Shown: piece by piece, positions 61,408 to 64,000 of the stretch
Position numbering within the stretch: position 1 is the stretch's first letter
How the letters are laid out: each line of letters begins with the position of its first letter
Origin: Streptomyces capillispiralis
Lineage (GTDB): Bacteria > Actinomycetota > Actinomycetes > Streptomycetales > Streptomycetaceae
Assembly (NCBI RefSeq): GCF_007829875.1
Contig: NZ_VIWV01000001.1
Span: 4,310,501 to 4,374,500, forward strand
DNA: 64,000 nucleotides
Reading direction: 5' to 3'
Made by a program: the position numbers and the translations under genes
Notes under the pieces: generated by a model
The model's database searches: none
Told to the model about the DNA's origin: nothing
Seen by the model: only the letters and a program-made list of their open reading frames with translations

Positions 61408-61590
61408 GGTGGGTTCTCCACGGGTGGGGGCCGGTCCAGTATCCCAGCGTGCACCATGGGCCGTCACCGCGGCGGGGGTGCGGGCGTGCGGTGCCCCGCC
61501 GGGAGGGCGGGTCAGCTGGAGCCCGATCCGCATGCGGCGGCTTCCGGGGCCCCGCTCCGCGGTCCCTCCGCCGAGGCCGGCCGGGGCGGG

Positions 61591-62538
61591 TCAGCCGTGG
61601 TCCGCGGCGGCCGCCCGGGTGAGCGCCGTCCGCAGATGGCCGGCGGAGTCGGCCAGGAGGCGGGCGGCCGTGGGGCCGTCCACACCGGCCAGGATGACCA
61701 GGATGGCGTGCTTGACCTCGCCGTCCGTGGCGGCCAGGGCGCGTTCGACGACGTCGTCCTCCGCCCCCGTCACCTGGGCGACGATCCGGCGGGAGCGGGC
61801 GCGCAGCTTCTCGTTGGAGGCGCGCACGTCGACCATCAGGTTCCCGTAGGTCTTGCCCAGCCGGATCATCGTGATCGTCGACAGCATGTTGAGGACGAGC
61901 TTCTGCGCCGTACCGGCCTTGAGGCGGGTGGAACCGGTGAGGAACTCCGGGCCCACGACGACCTCGATGCCGTGCTCGGCCGCCGCCGCCAGCGCGCTGC
62001 CCGGGTTGCAGGCCAGGCCCACGGTGAGGGCGCCGCGCGCGCGGGCGTACTCGACGGCGCCGACGGCGTACGGGGTGCGGCCCGAGGCGGAGACGCCGAC
62101 CACCGCGTCGTCGGCGGTGAGCGCCAGCGCGGCCAGGTCGGACTCGGCCAGCTCCCTGGAGTCCTCGGCGCCCTCCACCGAGGTGACCATGGCGGCGGGG
62201 CCGCCCGCGATCAGGCCGACGACCTGCGCCGGGTCGGTGTTGAAGGTCGGCGGGCACTCGGAGGCGTCCAGCACGCCCAGCCGGCCGGCGGTGCCGGCGC
62301 CCGCGTAGACCAGTCGGCCGCCCCGGGCCATCCGGTCGGCGACGGCGTCGATCGCCGCGGCGATGCCCGGCAGCTGCTCGGCCACGGCGCCGGCCACCGT
62401 GGCGTCCTCGCCGTTCATCAGCCGGGCGATGTCGAGGGTCGGCAGCCGGTCGACGTCCGCCAGCTCGGGCCGGAACGCCTCGGTGGTCAACGTGTCCAGC
62501 TGGGAACGCAGTTCACGGTCGTGCGGGGTGGAGGTCAT
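61591..62538 (-). CDS. murQ: N-acetylmuramic acid 6-phosphate etherase
   Basis: A 315-residue SIS-domain lyase that removes D-lactate from MurNAc-6-P to give GlcNAc-6-P, joining wall recycling to the NagA/NagK route at 43.6-45.8 kb. It has LVYAGAGTAGRLGVLDASEC with PPTFNTDPAQVVGLIAGGP, VVGVSASGRTPYAVGAVEYA, and LKAGTAQKLVLNMLSTITMI. The catalytic Glu of DASECPPTF is present. The RpiR-type regulator lies upstream on the same strand (138-bp gap). Confidence 0.95.
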   Translation of the reverse strand: MTSTPHDRELRSQLDTLTTEAFRPELADVDRLPTLDIARLMNGEDATVAGAVAEQLPGIAAAIDAVADRMARGGRLVYAGAGTAGRLGVLDASECPPTFNTDPAQVVGLIAGGPAAMVTSVEGAEDSRELAESDLAALALTADDAVVGVSASGRTPYAVGAVEYARARGALTVGLACNPGSALAAAAEHGIEVVVGPEFLTGSTRLKAGTAQKLVLNMLSTITMIRLGKTYGNLMVDVRASNEKLRARSRRIVAQVTGAEDDVVERALAATDGEVKHAILVILAGVDGPTAARLLADSAGHLRTALTRAAAADHG

Positions 62539-62676
62539 GGCAGTGCGGCCCTCTTCGGTCTCTTTCCGGTGTGTTTGCCGGTGCGGGGCGGTGCGGCATC
62601 CCTGGCGGCGGGGCTGTTCCGTTCCGACGGGCGGCTCCGCCGCGAGCCGCCCGCGGATCCCCGCCGAAGCCCGGCC

Positions 62677-63690
62677 CTACGGCCTGCCGCGCGCCGTGTG
62701 CCGGTGTGCCAGCGCCTCGTACGAGGCCGCCAGCGCCGGCGCCGCCGAAGCGTACGTCCGCTGGGCGACCCCCACGAACAGGCAGTCCACCACCAGCAGC
62801 TGACTGGTCCGGGACGACATCGCGGCCGGGCGCAGCTCGCTCTCGCGGGCCGTGGACGTGGTCAGGACGTGATCGGCGTACTGCGTGACGGGGCTGTCCG
62901 GGCGGCCGGTGACCGCCACCGTGGTCGCCCCGTGCTCGAAGGCCACCCGGAGCGGTTCGATGACGTCCCCGGTCGATCCGGAGTGGGTGATGGCGATCGC
63001 CACGTCGCCCGCGCGCAGCTGCACCGCGTTGGTGACGGCGAGGTGCGGGTCGCTGTGGGCGTGCGCCATCAGGCCTATGCGCAGCAGCTTCTGGGTGAGG
63101 TCCTGGGCGACCAGTCCCGACGCGCCGACGCCGTAGACGTCGGTGCGGCGGGCGCCGGCCAGGGCGGTCACGGCCGCGGCGAGCTGCACGGTGTCCAGGC
63201 CCGCCGCGGTGTCGGCGAGGGTCTGCTGCTCGTCGTAGGCGAGCTTGGCCACGACGTCGGCGATGGGGTCGTCCACCGCGATGTCCGTGGTGATGGCGGG
63301 GGCGCGGCCGGACTGCTGCTGGGCGGCGAGGCCGGCCAGGGCCAGGCGCAGATCGCGGTAGCCGGGGTAGCCCAGCAGGCGGGCGGTGCGGACGACGGTG
63401 GCCTCGCTGGTGCCGGTGAGCTCGGCGAGTCCGGTGACCGTGAGGGCCGCGCAGCCGGCCGGGTCGTCGGCGACGGCCTCGGCGACCCGCTGCATGGAGC
63501 GGGTCATCGACGGTGCCAGGGTACGCACCTTGGCCGCGAGGGCGGCGGGCGCGGGCAGGGCGCTGGGGGAACCGGCCGCGGCACCCGCGCCACCCCGGGA
63601 GCCGCCCGCGGCACCCGCGGCGCGCGAGCCGCCCGCGCCGCGTGCGCCTCCCGCACCGCTCCCGAAAATTTCCTTCACTTCATTGGTCAC
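62677..63690 (-). CDS. MurR/RpiR family regulator
   Basis: A 337-residue regulator. The first 45 residues are a low-complexity Gly/Ala/Arg/Ser tract. The helix-turn-helix follows (MQRVAEAVADDP, then LAELTGTSEATVVRTARLLG), then an SIS sugar-phosphate domain (RTDVYGVGASGLVAQDLTQK, VAIAITHSGSTGDVIEPLRV). The likely ligand is MurNAc-6-P or GlcNAc-6-P. Start GTG 63690. It lies upstream of murQ and beside a GAAA-N5-TTTC palindrome that may be its operator. Confidence 0.92.
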   Translation of the reverse strand: MTNEVKEIFGSGAGGARGAGGSRAAGAAGGSRGGAGAAAGSPSALPAPAALAAKVRTLAPSMTRSMQRVAEAVADDPAGCAALTVTGLAELTGTSEATVVRTARLLGYPGYRDLRLALAGLAAQQQSGRAPAITTDIAVDDPIADVVAKLAYDEQQTLADTAAGLDTVQLAAAVTALAGARRTDVYGVGASGLVAQDLTQKLLRIGLMAHAHSDPHLAVTNAVQLRAGDVAIAITHSGSTGDVIEPLRVAFEHGATTVAVTGRPDSPVTQYADHVLTTSTARESELRPAAMSSRTSQLLVVDCLFVGVAQRTYASAAPALAASYEALAHRHTARGRP

Positions 63691-63708
63691 AGTGTGAAAG
63701 ATATTTTC
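63664..63708. promoter_or_regulatory. Candidate RpiR-type operators
   Basis: GAAA-GATAT-TTTC (63696-63708) is a palindrome just upstream of the regulator's GTG; a related GAAAATTTCC sits inside its first codons (63664-63673). RpiR/MurR proteins often bind GAAA...TTTC sites. Confidence 0.55.
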
Positions 63709-63746
63709 GGCTCGGCCGTGCGGTCAAGAGTGCGCACAATGGGGGC

Positions 63747-64000
63747 ATGGACCCCCACCCCCGCGGCGAACCCGGCGCCCACCCGGTCACCCCCCTGGAA
63801 CAGGCGCTGCACGCGGCGCGCGCCCTCGTGCTCGCCGATCTGGTCGCCCGTGAGGTCGCCGAGGCGGACGTGGTGTCCCTGGTCGAGGAGTCCGTCACCC
63901 ACCGGCGCTGGTGGGTCGAACAGTGGCCGGAGGGCGCCGGGTTCCTCGCCGGCCTGGTCGCCCAGGACGTCCAGGACGCCCTGCTGGAACGCCACGGGCG
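63747..64000 (+). CDS. Hypothetical protein, 5' end only
   Basis: An open frame from ATG 63747 to the window edge (84 residues seen): PLEQALHAARALVLADLVAR, EVAEADVVSLVEESVTHRRW and WVEQWPEGAGFLAGLVAQDV. It is acidic and helical, with no signal peptide. CACAAT lies 6 nt before the ATG, so it may be leaderless. It is divergent from the RpiR-type regulator and may share its operator. Family not recognised. Confidence 0.75.
   Translation, partial: MDPHPRGEPGAHPVTPLEQALHAARALVLADLVAREVAEADVVSLVEESVTHRRWWVEQWPEGAGFLAGLVAQDVQDALLERHG

Overview
The window is a piece of a Streptomyces chromosome. The evidence is very high GC with GC-biased third codon positions, a run of genes in a Streptomyces-type order (phoU, phoR/phoP, carD, ispD-ispF, cysS, rlmB, msiK, tRNA-Thr, terD, cdgB, nagA-nagK, thrC-moaD, csp, groEL2, murQ), PHO boxes, DasR-like and CIRCE operators, and several promoters whose -10 box lies 6-7 nt before the start codon. 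From memory the order resembles the S. coelicolor SCO4209-SCO4309 interval; no search was run.

Region 1 (1-13.4 kb) is accessory. It holds an AraC/DUF2000 divergon, a McrA-like type IV endonuclease (sulfur-binding plus HNH domains), a decayed DUF433/PIN-like toxin-antitoxin pair, a whiJ-like developmental module (XRE regulator, two DUF397 proteins, an ATPase), a secreted FG-GAP protein, a methyltransferase, and a two-gene cassette whose proteins share a GD-x-VNI terminal motif. A GNAT acetyltransferase follows, then an 842-residue gene of unlike composition related to giant actinobacterial toxin-type proteins, and a broken IS5-family transposase. Related hairpins bracket these last two.

Region 2 (13.4-30.8 kb) is core: gpmA, an MFS transporter, a nickel-binding-type DUF4242 protein beside a Cys-rich peptide, the phosphate regulon regulators, carD, isoprenoid genes ispD-ispF, cysS, rlmB, a DoxX membrane protein, a nucleotidyltransferase, the shared sugar-ABC ATPase msiK and tRNA-Thr(TGT).

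Region 3 (30.8-47.5 kb) mixes resistance and oxidoreductase genes, a pentapeptide protein, an M1 lipoprotein peptidase, terD, arfB and the diguanylate cyclase cdgB. It ends in an aminosugar locus (PfkB kinase, nagA, ROK kinase, divergent sugar-binding lipoprotein) around a DasR-type operator.

Region 4 (47.5-64 kb) holds trehalose genes otsB-otsA with gpgS, a SAM-I riboswitch before thrC-moaD, a cold-shock gene, groEL2 behind two CIRCE elements, an apparently frameshifted gene, an ene-reductase, a DHA2 efflux pump, a carboxylesterase, murQ with a RpiR-type regulator, and a gene cut by the window edge.
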